A stretch of 64,000 nucleotides of DNA from Pseudomonas sp. 8Z (GTDB lineage Bacteria > Pseudomonadota > Gammaproteobacteria > Pseudomonadales > Pseudomonadaceae), in assembly GCF_902506535.1 (NCBI RefSeq), contig NZ_LR733827.1:583942-647941 (forward strand). Direction: 5' to 3'. The notes beneath the pieces are model-generated. The model was given only the letters and a program-made list of their open reading frames with translations. It was not told the origin of the DNA and ran no database searches. A program made the translations under genes and the position numbers. Shown here in pieces: positions 40,815 to 48,617 of the stretch (position 1 is its first letter; each line of letters opens with the position of its first letter).

Positions 40815-40833
40815 GGCGCCTTTTTCAGGCGCC
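40815..40833. repeat. Perfect hairpin in the cyaB leader
   Basis: GGCGCCT (40815-40821) and AGGCGCC (40827-40833) pair around TTTTC, 23 bases before the cyaB start on the minus strand. On that strand it reads as a stem with GAAAA in the loop; it may affect cyaB translation. Confidence 0.5.
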
Positions 40834-40998
40834 TGAGCGGTCTGCGACACCCGAACCAGAGGCCGGGTGGGCGGGGATCATAACCAAGGGGACAAGAAGC
40901 AGCCAAGCATCACCGCCGAACGGCACAAGGCCAGCATACCGGCGGTCGCGTGCTGTTATGCCCTGCCTGCAGGAAACTGAGCGAACGCAGAGGGCCTG

Positions 40999-41316
40999 TT
41001 AGAAGCGAATGCGACCAGTACAAACATCCTTGAGCATCACCCAATCGCCCATCAGGCTATACAGCGGATATTGAAAGGTCGCTGGGCGGTTTTTCTCGAA
41101 GATGAAGTGCCCGACCCAGGCGAAGCCGTAACCGGCCAGCGGCATGGCCAGCAACCACAGCCACTGCTGGGTTAGCAGGGCATAGGCGAGGATCGCCAGC
41201 ACCAGCAGGCTGCCGACATAGTGCAGGCGACGACAGGTGGCGTTACTGTGCTCCTGCAGATAGTAGGGATAGAACTCGGCGAAGCTCTGGAAGCGTTCGG
41301 CGGTTTGGGCGGTCAT
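40999..41316 (-). CDS. DUF962 (Mpo1-like) membrane protein
   Basis: 105 residues with AGGAGG six bases before the ATG. It shows the DUF962 layout: FAEFYPYYLQEHSNATCRRLHYVGSLL, membrane helices at about 32-50 and 52-70, then GYGFAWVGHFIFEKNRPATFQYPLYSLMGDW. Yeast Mpo1 of this family is an iron dioxygenase of 2-hydroxy fatty acids, and the spaced His residues here (H23, H32, H70) fit metal binding. The bacterial role is unproven. It is divergent from an AraC gene. Confidence 0.85.
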   Translation of the reverse strand: MTAQTAERFQSFAEFYPYYLQEHSNATCRRLHYVGSLLVLAILAYALLTQQWLWLLAMPLAGYGFAWVGHFIFEKNRPATFQYPLYSLMGDWVMLKDVCTGRIRF

Positions 41317-41437
41317 GGCGCACCTCCTGTTATTGTCGAACTCAGTTTAGAAGAGTGCTCTGTAGGGACCAGTGACTTGCAGGGCCAGTCTTGTATCCTT
41401 GCGCCGCCAGCCCGCACAAAAACACAAGAACAACAGC

Positions 41438-42493
41438 ATGAGTGAAAGAACCACCTCTTCCAGTTGGGCCATGGCCATCGTTCAGGCGTTGGAGCTTGGC
41501 GGCGTTGATTGCTGCAGCTTGTTCGCCGAATTGGGGCTCGATTATGCGGCGTTGAACGACCCGGATGCGCGTTTCCCGCAGGATGGCATGACTCGCCTTT
41601 GGCAGCGGGCGGTTGAGTGCTCGGGCGACCCTGCCATCGGCTTGAACATGGCGCAGGTGGTACGGCCGGCTTCTTTTCATGTGGTCGGCTACGCGCTGAT
41701 GGCCAGCCGCAATCTGCTTGATGGTTTTACTCGCCTGGTGCGTTATCAGCGCATCATCGGTGAGGGCGCCGAGCTGCATCTGCTGGCGCAACCCGACGGC
41801 TATGCGCTGACGTTGACCATCCATGGTGATCGGCTGCCCGCCGTGCGGCAGAGTGCTGAAGCCTCGCTTGCCTATTGTCTGGCGTTCTGTCGCTGGCTCA
41901 GTGGTAAGCCTTTGCAGCCGCGCGAAGTGCGTTTGCAAAGCCAGGCACCGAAGGATCTGGCGCGTTATCAGGCGGTGTTTCAGGCGCCGCTGCGCTTCAA
42001 TGCTGAGCAGGATGCGCTGATTTTCACGCGGGCTGATCTGGAGGCTTCGCTGCCGAGCGCCAACGAGGCTTTGGCGCAGTTGCATGATCGCTTCGCCGGG
42101 GAGTATCTGGCGCGCTTTTCTGGCAGTCGCGTCACTCATCAGGCGCGTCAGGCGTTGTGCCGGTTGTTGCCGCAAGGCGAGCCGCGGCGCGAGGTAGTGG
42201 CGCAGCACCTGCACCTGTCGCAACGTACCTTGCAGCGGCGTTTGCACGAGGAGGGCACCAGCTTCCAGCAACTGCTCGACGATACGCGCTGCGAACTGGC
42301 CGGGCAGTACCTGCGGCAAGCCAATCTGACCTTGCTGGAAATTGCCTATCTGCTGGGCTTTGCTGATTCGAGCAATTTCTTTCGGGCGTTTCGTCGTTGG
42401 TTCGGGCAGACGCCGGGCGAGTACCGCACTGCTTTGCTGGGCGAGGGTTTCAGTGACGCCAGAACGCCGGGAATGCCAGCACCAGCACGGTGA
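41438..42493 (+). CDS. AraC-family transcriptional regulator (Arabinose_bd type)
   Basis: 351 residues from ATG 41438 (MSERTTSSSWAMAIVQALE). The N-terminal two thirds form the AraC arabinose-binding-like domain common in pseudomonads (MTRLWQRAVECSGDPAIGLNMAQ). The C-terminal HTH_18 pair reads VVAQHLHLSQRTLQRRLHEEG and LLEIAYLLGFADSSNFFRAFRRWFGQTPGEYR. Effector and targets are unknown. Its last 44 bases overlap the 3' end of the convergent trkH copy. Confidence 0.9.
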   Translation: MSERTTSSSWAMAIVQALELGGVDCCSLFAELGLDYAALNDPDARFPQDGMTRLWQRAVECSGDPAIGLNMAQVVRPASFHVVGYALMASRNLLDGFTRLVRYQRIIGEGAELHLLAQPDGYALTLTIHGDRLPAVRQSAEASLAYCLAFCRWLSGKPLQPREVRLQSQAPKDLARYQAVFQAPLRFNAEQDALIFTRADLEASLPSANEALAQLHDRFAGEYLARFSGSRVTHQARQALCRLLPQGEPRREVVAQHLHLSQRTLQRRLHEEGTSFQQLLDDTRCELAGQYLRQANLTLLEIAYLLGFADSSNFFRAFRRWFGQTPGEYRTALLGEGFSDARTPGMPAPAR

Positions 42494-43904
42494 GAATCTC
42501 CAGACGACCGAGCAGCATGCCCAAGGTCAGAAACCACTTGGCCAGGTCAGGAATGTTGGCGTAGTTGCCAGCCGGGCCGACCATCTCGCCCATGCCAGGG
42601 CCAACACCAGACACCATGGCGGCTGCACCGGTTAGTGCTGTGATCCAGTCCACGCCGCACATGGCCACTGCCAGTGCCAGGGTGGCAATGGTGATGGTGT
42701 AGAAAAAGGCGAAGGCCAGGATTGAGCGCACGATGTCTTCGTCGAGGCGATGGCCGTTGTACTGCTGCTTTATCACCGCGCGCGGGTGAACCAACAGCTT
42801 GAGGTTGGCCTTGAGCAGGATGTAGGCAACCTGGAAGCGGAAGATTTTCAGACCGCCGGCGGTGGAGCCGGAGCAGCCGCCGACGAACCCGAGGTAGAAG
42901 AACATCATGCTGGCGAAGGGGCCCCACAGGTGGTAGTCGCCGACAGCGAAGCCGGTGGTGGTCATGATCGAGGTGATGTTCACCGCGACCAGGCGCAGCG
43001 CATCTAGCCAATACAGGTCGGTGGTCAGCCACTTCCAACTGGCCAGCATCAGCCAACTGCCAACCAGTAGCAGGAGAAAACCGCGCACTTGGGCATCGCG
43101 TAGTAGCGGCCGATAGTTGCCGCGCAGCGCCGTGACATAGAGCACGAAGGGCAGGCTGCCGAGCACCATCACCAGTACCGCCACCCAATGAATGGCAGGC
43201 TGCTGCCACTTGCCCAGCGATGCATCGGAGGTGGAGAAACCGCCGGTGGCGATGGCCGACATGGCGTGGTTGATCGAGTCGAACAGCCCCATGCCGGCCA
43301 GCCAGAAGGCTGTCACAGCCAGAATGCTGAGGCCGACGTAGGCCAGCACCATGTATTTGGCGACCATGTGCGAGCGCGGCATGACCTTTTCCGAGCGATC
43401 CGAGGACTCGGTCTGGAACAGGCGCATGCCGCCGATACGCAGCATGGGCAGAATCGCCACGGCCATGGCGATAAAACCGATGCCGCCGAGCCAGTGCAGC
43501 AGCGAGCGCCAGATCAGGGTGCCGGGGGACATCTCATCGAGGCCGCTGAACACCGTGGCGCCGGTGGCGGTGATGCCGGACATGCTCTCGAAATAGGCAT
43601 CGGTAATGCTCGCGCGCTCGGCGAAAAGAAACGGCAGAGCGGCGAAGATCGACACCATCATCCAGCTCGACACCGTCAGCATGTACATGTCGCGTGGGCG
43701 CAGGTTGGTTTGTTGTGGGCGGCCCTGAGCCACCATTGCCATGCCGCTCAGCGCGGTGATCAGGCTCGACCAGAGGAAGGCGTTGATCTCCTGCGGGCGC
43801 TCGAAAATGATCAGAGTCACCACCGGTACCAGCATGCTCAGCGCCAGCGTGAGCAGGAAGATGCCGTTGATGAAGGCGAGGATACGCAGGCTCGAGGCTG
43901 GCAT
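42450..43904 (-). CDS. trkH: Trk K+ transporter membrane subunit TrkH, copy 1 (downstream)
   Basis: 484-residue potassium channel-like subunit that works with cytoplasmic TrkA. Four selectivity loops each keep the central Gly: GITATGATVF, IATGGFSTSDAS, IMTTTGFAVGD and SGVGPGMGEMVGPAGNYA. It follows the second copy by only three bases and so forms an operon with it. The two proteins have equal length and are about two-thirds identical by eye. Its 3' end overlaps the convergent AraC gene. TrkA is not in the window. Confidence 0.93.
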   Translation of the reverse strand: MPASSLRILAFINGIFLLTLALSMLVPVVTLIIFERPQEINAFLWSSLITALSGMAMVAQGRPQQTNLRPRDMYMLTVSSWMMVSIFAALPFLFAERASITDAYFESMSGITATGATVFSGLDEMSPGTLIWRSLLHWLGGIGFIAMAVAILPMLRIGGMRLFQTESSDRSEKVMPRSHMVAKYMVLAYVGLSILAVTAFWLAGMGLFDSINHAMSAIATGGFSTSDASLGKWQQPAIHWVAVLVMVLGSLPFVLYVTALRGNYRPLLRDAQVRGFLLLLVGSWLMLASWKWLTTDLYWLDALRLVAVNITSIMTTTGFAVGDYHLWGPFASMMFFYLGFVGGCSGSTAGGLKIFRFQVAYILLKANLKLLVHPRAVIKQQYNGHRLDEDIVRSILAFAFFYTITIATLALAVAMCGVDWITALTGAAAMVSGVGPGMGEMVGPAGNYANIPDLAKWFLTLGMLLGRLEILTVLVLAFPAFWRH

Positions 43905-43907
43905 GGT

Positions 43908-45362
43908 TTAACTTTTCCAGAAGCTGCGGGTGACCAGCACCAGCACGGTGAGAATTTCTAGGCGTCCGAGCAACATGCCGATGCTTAGCAGCCATTTGGC
44001 GGTGTCTGGCAGGCTGGCGAAGTTGCCGGCCGGGCCGATGATCGGGCCGAGACCCGGGCCGACGTTACATACCGCGGTGGCGGCGCCGGTCAGTGCGGTG
44101 ATCCAGTCCAGCCCGGTGAGGGTCAGGGCCAGCGCCAGCACACCAATGGTGATGGTGAAAAAGAATGAGAAGGTGATCAGCGAGCGGACGATTTCCTCGT
44201 CCAGGTTGTGATCGTTGTACTGCTGCTTGATTACCGCCCGTGGATGCACCAACTGCATCAGGTTGGCCTTGAGCAGCACGAAGGCGACCTGAAAACGGAA
44301 GATCTTCAGGCCGCCTGCCGTGGAACCTGAGCAGCCGCCAACGAAAGTCAGATAGAAGAACAGCAGCACGGCGAAACTGCCCCAGGTGGTGTAGTCGCCG
44401 AGGGCAAAGCCTGTGGTGGTGACCACCGAGGTGACGTTGACCGCGACGATGCGTACGGCATCGAGCCAGGCGTAGTCGGAGTTCAGCCACAGCCAGGTGC
44501 CAAACACCAGCCAGGTCAGTACGAGAAAACCGAGAAAGCCGCGCACCTGATGATCTCTGAACAGGGCCCGGCGATTGCCGCGGATGAAGGCGACATAGAG
44601 CATGAACGGCATGCCGCCGAGGAGCATTAGCACCACTGCCGTCCAGTGCACGGCGGGCTGCTGCCAGTTGGCCAGTGAGGAGTCGGATGTGGAATAACCG
44701 CCGGTGGAGATGGACGTCATCGCATGGTTGAACGCCTCGAACAGGGTCATGCCCGAAGCCCAGAAAGCCAGTACACCGAACAGCGTGATCGCGACGTACA
44801 CCAGCAACAGGTACTTGGCCGCCATGTGCGAACGTGGCATGACCTTCTCGCCCCAGTCCGAGGATTCGGTCTGGAACAGGCGCATACCGCCGACGCGCAG
44901 CAGCGGCAGAATCGCCACCGCCATGCCGATAAAGCCGATACCGCCCAGCCATTGCAGCAACGAGCGCCAGATCAGGATGCCGGGAGACATGCTGTCCAGG
45001 CCGGTCAGCACGGTGGAGCCTGTGGTGGTGATGCCGGACATGGTTTCGAACACTGCGTCGGTGTAGCTGATATGGGCAATCAGCATCATCGGTAGCGCGG
45101 CGAAGCTACAGACTACCAGCCAACTGCCGGTGGTCAGCAGGTACATATCGCGCGGGCGCAGTTGGGCATTGCTGGGGCGACCGGGTATCACCAAGGCAAG
45201 GCCTGCGGCCAGGGTGATCAGGCTCGACCAGAGGAATGCTTCAAGGTCTTCGGGGTGTTCCAGAATCAGCAGCGTCAGCATGGGAACAGCCATGCTCAGG
45301 GCCAGAGTGATGAGGAAAATGCCGATGATGAAACCGATGATGCGTAAGGTCGGCAAGGCCAT
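43908..45362 (-). CDS. trkH: Trk K+ transporter membrane subunit TrkH, copy 2 (upstream)
   Basis: 484 residues, colinear with the neighbouring copy and starting MALPTLRIIGFIIGIFLITLALSM. Selectivity loops: GITTTGSTVL, ISTGGYSTSDSS, VVTTTGFALGD and CNVGPGLGPIIGPAGNFA. The fourth loop differs most between copies (SGVGPGMGEMV versus CNVGPGLGPII), so gating or ion affinity may differ. From memory P. aeruginosa has one trkH here (PA3210). Either copy could be the ancestral one. Confidence 0.93.
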   Translation of the reverse strand: MALPTLRIIGFIIGIFLITLALSMAVPMLTLLILEHPEDLEAFLWSSLITLAAGLALVIPGRPSNAQLRPRDMYLLTTGSWLVVCSFAALPMMLIAHISYTDAVFETMSGITTTGSTVLTGLDSMSPGILIWRSLLQWLGGIGFIGMAVAILPLLRVGGMRLFQTESSDWGEKVMPRSHMAAKYLLLVYVAITLFGVLAFWASGMTLFEAFNHAMTSISTGGYSTSDSSLANWQQPAVHWTAVVLMLLGGMPFMLYVAFIRGNRRALFRDHQVRGFLGFLVLTWLVFGTWLWLNSDYAWLDAVRIVAVNVTSVVTTTGFALGDYTTWGSFAVLLFFYLTFVGGCSGSTAGGLKIFRFQVAFVLLKANLMQLVHPRAVIKQQYNDHNLDEEIVRSLITFSFFFTITIGVLALALTLTGLDWITALTGAATAVCNVGPGLGPIIGPAGNFASLPDTAKWLLSIGMLLGRLEILTVLVLVTRSFWKS

Positions 45363-45515
45363 GTGCAGTGGACTCTGGCGAGTGGCTGAGGAGGCGCCAT
45401 TCTACCTGTGGCCCGGCGCCTGTAAACCAGCAGCGACAGGGGCTTTACAAGGCCATGGCGAATCATAGAATAGCCGCCAGTTACTGGCGCCCGCTGGTTT
45501 CCGAGTCCATCATCC

Positions 45516-45887
45516 ATGTCCGAAGCTAATCCCTGCCTTACGTGCGGCGCCTGCTGCGCGTTTTTTCGTGTGTCCTTCTTCTGGGGTGAGTGCCAATCCG
45601 CCGGCGGTAGCGTGCCGGATGAACAGGTCATCCAGATCAGCCCGCACTATGTCGCCATGCGTGGCACCGAGAGTAAGCCTGCGCGCTGTACGCAACTGCT
45701 CGGTGACGTCGGTTGTGGCGTGCGTTGCACCATGTACGAAAATCGCTCCAGCAGTTGCCGAGAGTTCGAGGCGTCCTGGGAGAACGGTGTACACAACCCG
45801 CGCTGTGACGATGCGCGCAAGGCCCACGGTTTGCCGCCGCTGACACCGCCGGTACAGCCGGTGATATCGCCGGATCGGGTGGCCTAA
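45516..45887 (+). CDS. YkgJ-family CxxCxxCC cluster protein
   Basis: 123 residues with the N-terminal signature CLTCGACCAFFRVSFFWGE, further cysteines in CTQLLGDVGCGVRCTMYENR, and SCREFEASW. These are putative zinc- or iron-binding sites, and no enzyme activity is established. It is divergent from the trkH pair (a 153-base gap) and followed by heptamer repeats. Confidence 0.87.
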   Translation: MSEANPCLTCGACCAFFRVSFFWGECQSAGGSVPDEQVIQISPHYVAMRGTESKPARCTQLLGDVGCGVRCTMYENRSSSCREFEASWENGVHNPRCDDARKAHGLPPLTPPVQPVISPDRVA

Positions 45888-45895
45888 GGCAGCCA

Positions 45896-45923
45896 CAAGC
45901 GTCAAGCCTAAAGCTTCAAGTCA
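45896..45923. repeat. Four degenerate CAAGCNN heptamers after the YkgJ gene
   Basis: CAAGCGT, CAAGCCT, AAAGCTT and CAAGTCA in tandem, starting nine bases past the stop. They have the same phase and orientation as the array after zipA. Confidence 0.65.
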
Positions 45924-45995
45924 AAGTAATTGCGCGGTGTACGGCTGAGCGCATGATGCGATTGACCGCTATCAGGTATCGCTTGGCATTCTGAT

Positions 45996-46072
45996 CGGCT
46001 TGCGGCTTGCGGCTTGCGGCTTGCGGCTTGCGGCTTGCGGCTTGCGGCTTGCGGCTTGCGGCTTGCGGCTTG
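45996..46072. repeat. 11 perfect CGGCTTG heptamers before the nitroreductase gene
   Basis: 77 bases of perfect tandem repeat, ending 42 bases before ATG 46115. On the other strand it reads CAAGCCG, so it is the inverted, expanded partner of the array at 45896. Unit length 7 shifts spacing, and copy number is likely variable. Minus-strand frames through it give repetitive QAASRKP-type peptides that are not real proteins. Confidence 0.95.
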
Positions 46073-46114
46073 CTGCATTGAGAATGCGCCATCGCTAACA
46101 GATGGAGGTGGCCG

Positions 46115-46675
46115 ATGGAGGCTCTCGACGCGTTGTTCAACCGTGTTTCCGTTCCTCGCCTGGTGGCGCCCGCACCAACGGCTGAACAGCGCCAAGCATT
46201 GTTTCGTGCTGCCCTGCGGGCGCCGGATCACGGTCAGTTGCGTCCATGGCGTTTTCTGACCGTCGAAGGTGAAGCGCGGCAGCGTATGGGCGAACTGTTC
46301 GCCGAGGCACTGAACATCGCCGATGCTGATGCGTCGCCGGAAGCGCTGAACAAGGCGCGCGGCATGCCGCTGCGTGCGCCGCTGCTGGTGGTGGTTATCG
46401 CGTGCGTGCAGGTGCATCCCAAAGTGCCGGAGTCTGAACAGGTCATCGCCGCAGGTTGCGCGGCCCATGGCATGTTGTTGGCCGCGCATGCGCAAGGCAT
46501 CGGTGCGGTCTGGCGAACTGGCGACATGGCCTATGACGCCCATGTCGCTAAGGGCCTCGGCCTGAGTGCAGACGAGCGCATTGTCGCCTATCTATACCTG
46601 GGGACGCCCGAGCGCGAATTGCGTCGCGCGCCTGAGCTGGCCGCCGAGGATTTTGTCCGCGTCTGGAACGGCTGA
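46115..46675 (+). CDS. Nitroreductase-family flavoprotein (YdjA-like)
   Basis: 186 residues. The YdjA type has a minimal FMN-binding nitroreductase fold: RRAPDHG-type motif here as ALRAPDHGQLRPWRF, then GCAAHGMLLAAHAQGIGAVWRTG, and YLYLGTPERELRRAPEL near the end. It probably reduces quinones or nitro compounds with NAD(P)H; the natural substrate is unknown. It ends five bases from the convergent sensor kinase gene. The heptamer array sits in its promoter region. Confidence 0.88.
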   Translation: MEALDALFNRVSVPRLVAPAPTAEQRQALFRAALRAPDHGQLRPWRFLTVEGEARQRMGELFAEALNIADADASPEALNKARGMPLRAPLLVVVIACVQVHPKVPESEQVIAAGCAAHGMLLAAHAQGIGAVWRTGDMAYDAHVAKGLGLSADERIVAYLYLGTPERELRRAPELAAEDFVRVWNG

Positions 46676-46680
46676 GCCGC

Positions 46681-48003
46681 TCAGGCGGGGTGTGCTCTGA
46701 GGGGAAGGTCGAGCGTGGCGATGAAGCCGCCATCGGGGTGATTGCTCAGCAACAGTTCGCCGCCGTGGCGCTGTGCTGCGCGCCGGGCGATTGCAAGCCC
46801 TAGGCCATGGCCCGCGCTGTTCTGGCCGGGCGCTCGAAAAAAGGGTTTACCCAGTTCCTGTAGATGTTGCTCGGCAGTGCCGGGGCCGTGGTCGCGTACG
46901 CTGAGCAGCAGATGCTCGCCAGTGCGTGTGGCGCTGATTTCGATGGGTTGGTCGGGCGGGCTGAAGCGCAGGGCGTTGCGTAGCAGGTTGTCCAGTGCGC
47001 GTTCGAGCATGTCCGGCCAGCCTTGCAGTTGTAGGTCGTCATCCTGCCGGATTTGTATTGGCTGCTGTGGTGCGCTGAGGTGGGCGTCGTCCTGTAGCTT
47101 GCTGAGCATGCTGGCGAGTTTGATTGGCTGCGCCGCGCCTGGTGCAGCATCCAGCCGCGCGAGGGCGAGAATCTCGCTGATCAGTGCCTCCAGGCGGTCG
47201 CACTCTTGGTTGAGGCGCGGCCAGAGTCTTTCGCGTTCGCTGGGTTCGGCGCGCTCGGCCAGGGCCAGGGCAATACGCAGACGCGCCAGCGGTGAGCGCA
47301 GTTCGTGGGAGACGTCTCGCAGTAGTTGACGCTGGCTGCCGATCAGCCCCTGCAGGCGCTCGCCCATGCGGTTGAAATCCGTGGCCAGTAGGCCCAGTTC
47401 GTCGCGCCGCGTGGCCAGGCGGGCCAGGCTGTTCTGCTGGTAGGTGGTTTGCCCCAGGTCATGTACGGCGCCGCGCAGGCGATCCAGCGGACGGGTGATC
47501 GACAGCGTCAGCAGCAAGCTGAACAGGGTCAGCACGACCAAGGCGATGATCAGTGCGCTGATTGGCCAGAACAGGCTGTCGCGGTGCCATTCGGCCAGCT
47601 CCGGGTAGGGAATGCGGTAGATGAACAAGTAGGTTTCACCGCTTGCGCTGCTGTACTCGGTGCTCAGCTGTCGCCAGGGCAGCGGACGATCGCGATTGCG
47701 TTGCTCGAAGGCGGCTGCCCGTGGGGGAAAGGTGCCCTTGACCAATGGGAGGCCGTTCTCACCGATGACCTGGGTATCGATACGGTATTGGCGTTTACGT
47801 TCTTCGAGGAAACGCTGGGCGGCTTGTTCGCCCTGTTGTTCGTAAAGTTCAGCCCACTGCTGGTCGAGCCCGTTGAGTCCAGGGTGCTGGCTGAGAATCC
47901 AGGCATCCTGATTCAAGGCACGGCCCAGCAGCATGGAGAGCCCGGCCGCCAAGGCGATGGCGAGCCAGAAGGTGGCAAGGATGCGCCAGAACAGTGAACG
48001 CAC
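46681..48003 (-). CDS. cpxA: CpxA-like envelope-stress sensor histidine kinase
   Basis: 440 residues from GTG 48003. Membrane helix at about 7-27, periplasmic sensor, second helix near 147-170, HAMP, then HisKA with the phosphorylated His in LLRDVSHELRSPLARLR (about 230), and HATPase boxes NLLRNALRFSPP, VRDHGPG and GHGLGLAIARRAA. It is the last gene of the minus-strand yciI-hyp-cpxR-cpxP-cpxA run. A strong hairpin separates it from cpxP. From memory it corresponds to PA3206. Confidence 0.9.
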   Translation of the reverse strand: MRSLFWRILATFWLAIALAAGLSMLLGRALNQDAWILSQHPGLNGLDQQWAELYEQQGEQAAQRFLEERKRQYRIDTQVIGENGLPLVKGTFPPRAAAFEQRNRDRPLPWRQLSTEYSSASGETYLFIYRIPYPELAEWHRDSLFWPISALIIALVVLTLFSLLLTLSITRPLDRLRGAVHDLGQTTYQQNSLARLATRRDELGLLATDFNRMGERLQGLIGSQRQLLRDVSHELRSPLARLRIALALAERAEPSERERLWPRLNQECDRLEALISEILALARLDAAPGAAQPIKLASMLSKLQDDAHLSAPQQPIQIRQDDDLQLQGWPDMLERALDNLLRNALRFSPPDQPIEISATRTGEHLLLSVRDHGPGTAEQHLQELGKPFFRAPGQNSAGHGLGLAIARRAAQRHGGELLLSNHPDGGFIATLDLPLRAHPA

Positions 48004-48022
48004 GGAGTGTCCTTATGCAGAA

Positions 48023-48049
48023 GCCGCCGAGCTCATGGAGCTCGGCGGC
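48023..48049. repeat. 12-bp perfect hairpin between cpxP and cpxA
   Basis: GCCGCCGAGCTC (48023-48034) and its complement (48038-48049) close on a 3-base loop. No T-run follows on the minus strand, so it is more likely an RNA-processing or stability element than a terminator. It could set a high cpxP:cpxA expression ratio. Confidence 0.6.
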
Positions 48050-48075
48050 AGTGGGTTTGCGGAGGAGTTGACCAA

Positions 48076-48483
48076 TTAGCTGGCCTTCTTGTCCTTCTCG
48101 GCTTTCCAGGCTTTGAATTCTTTCATTTCGGCGCGGCGTGCTTCCATTTTCTTCTGGTGCTCGTCGAACGCTTTCTGCTGCTCCGGGTTGAGCAGTGCGC
48201 GCAAGGCTTTCTGATTGTCTTCGCGAGCCTTGTCCAGATCCTTCTTCATCGCCTGTTTTTCCGCTTCCGGCAGCTTGTCCAGATAACGGCGGGTGATGTC
48301 ATGGCGACTTTTCATTTGCTCACCCATCAGCTTGCGCACTTCCTGGCGCTGCTCCTTGCTCAGGTTCAGCTCCTTGAACATTTCCGGGCCGCGCTCATGC
48401 GGACGCGGGCCGCCTTCGGGCATGGCCATGGCCAGGGTTGGCAGGGTGGCGACGAACAGCAGGGCGGTGAGTGTCTTACGCAT
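48076..48483 (-). CDS. cpxP: CpxP/Spy-family periplasmic protein
   Basis: 135 residues with a clean signal peptide (MRKTLTALLFVATLPTLAMA). The mature part is helical and charged with two LTxxQ-like motifs (LNLSKEQRQEV, LLNPEQQKAF) that define CpxP/Spy chaperones. It is thought to inhibit CpxA and bind misfolded proteins. It is placed between cpxR and cpxA, with a CpxR-type box 83 bases upstream. Confidence 0.9.
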   Translation of the reverse strand: MRKTLTALLFVATLPTLAMAMPEGGPRPHERGPEMFKELNLSKEQRQEVRKLMGEQMKSRHDITRRYLDKLPEAEKQAMKKDLDKAREDNQKALRALLNPEQQKAFDEHQKKMEARRAEMKEFKAWKAEKDKKAS

Positions 48484-48565
48484 GGTGATTATCCTCGTCT
48501 CGAAACCGGTCGTTACCGGATGGGCTCAGTATGCGGCGGTCAAGGTCAAGGGCGGTCAGGCTAGG

Positions 48566-48603
48566 GTAAAGCCTGAGTAAAGGCATTTGCGCGCAGGCTT
48601 TAC
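48566..48603. promoter_or_regulatory. CpxR-box candidate in the cpxP promoter
   Basis: GTAAA-N6-GTAAA at 48566-48581 fits the CpxR consensus GTAAA-N4-8-GTAAA. GTAAAGCCTG (48566-48575) also recurs as a perfect inverted copy, CAGGCTTTAC, at 48594-48603, so GTAAA occurs on both strands. The location between cpxR and cpxP is as expected for an autoregulated Cpx target. Confidence 0.6.
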
Positions 48604-48617
48604 ACTGTTCGGGGCGT

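Noticed and set aside
45908-46543. Minus-strand proteins with repeated QAASRKP
   Set aside because: Translation of the CGGCTTG heptamer array; such peptides are a known annotation artefact and the frame is antisense to the nitroreductase.
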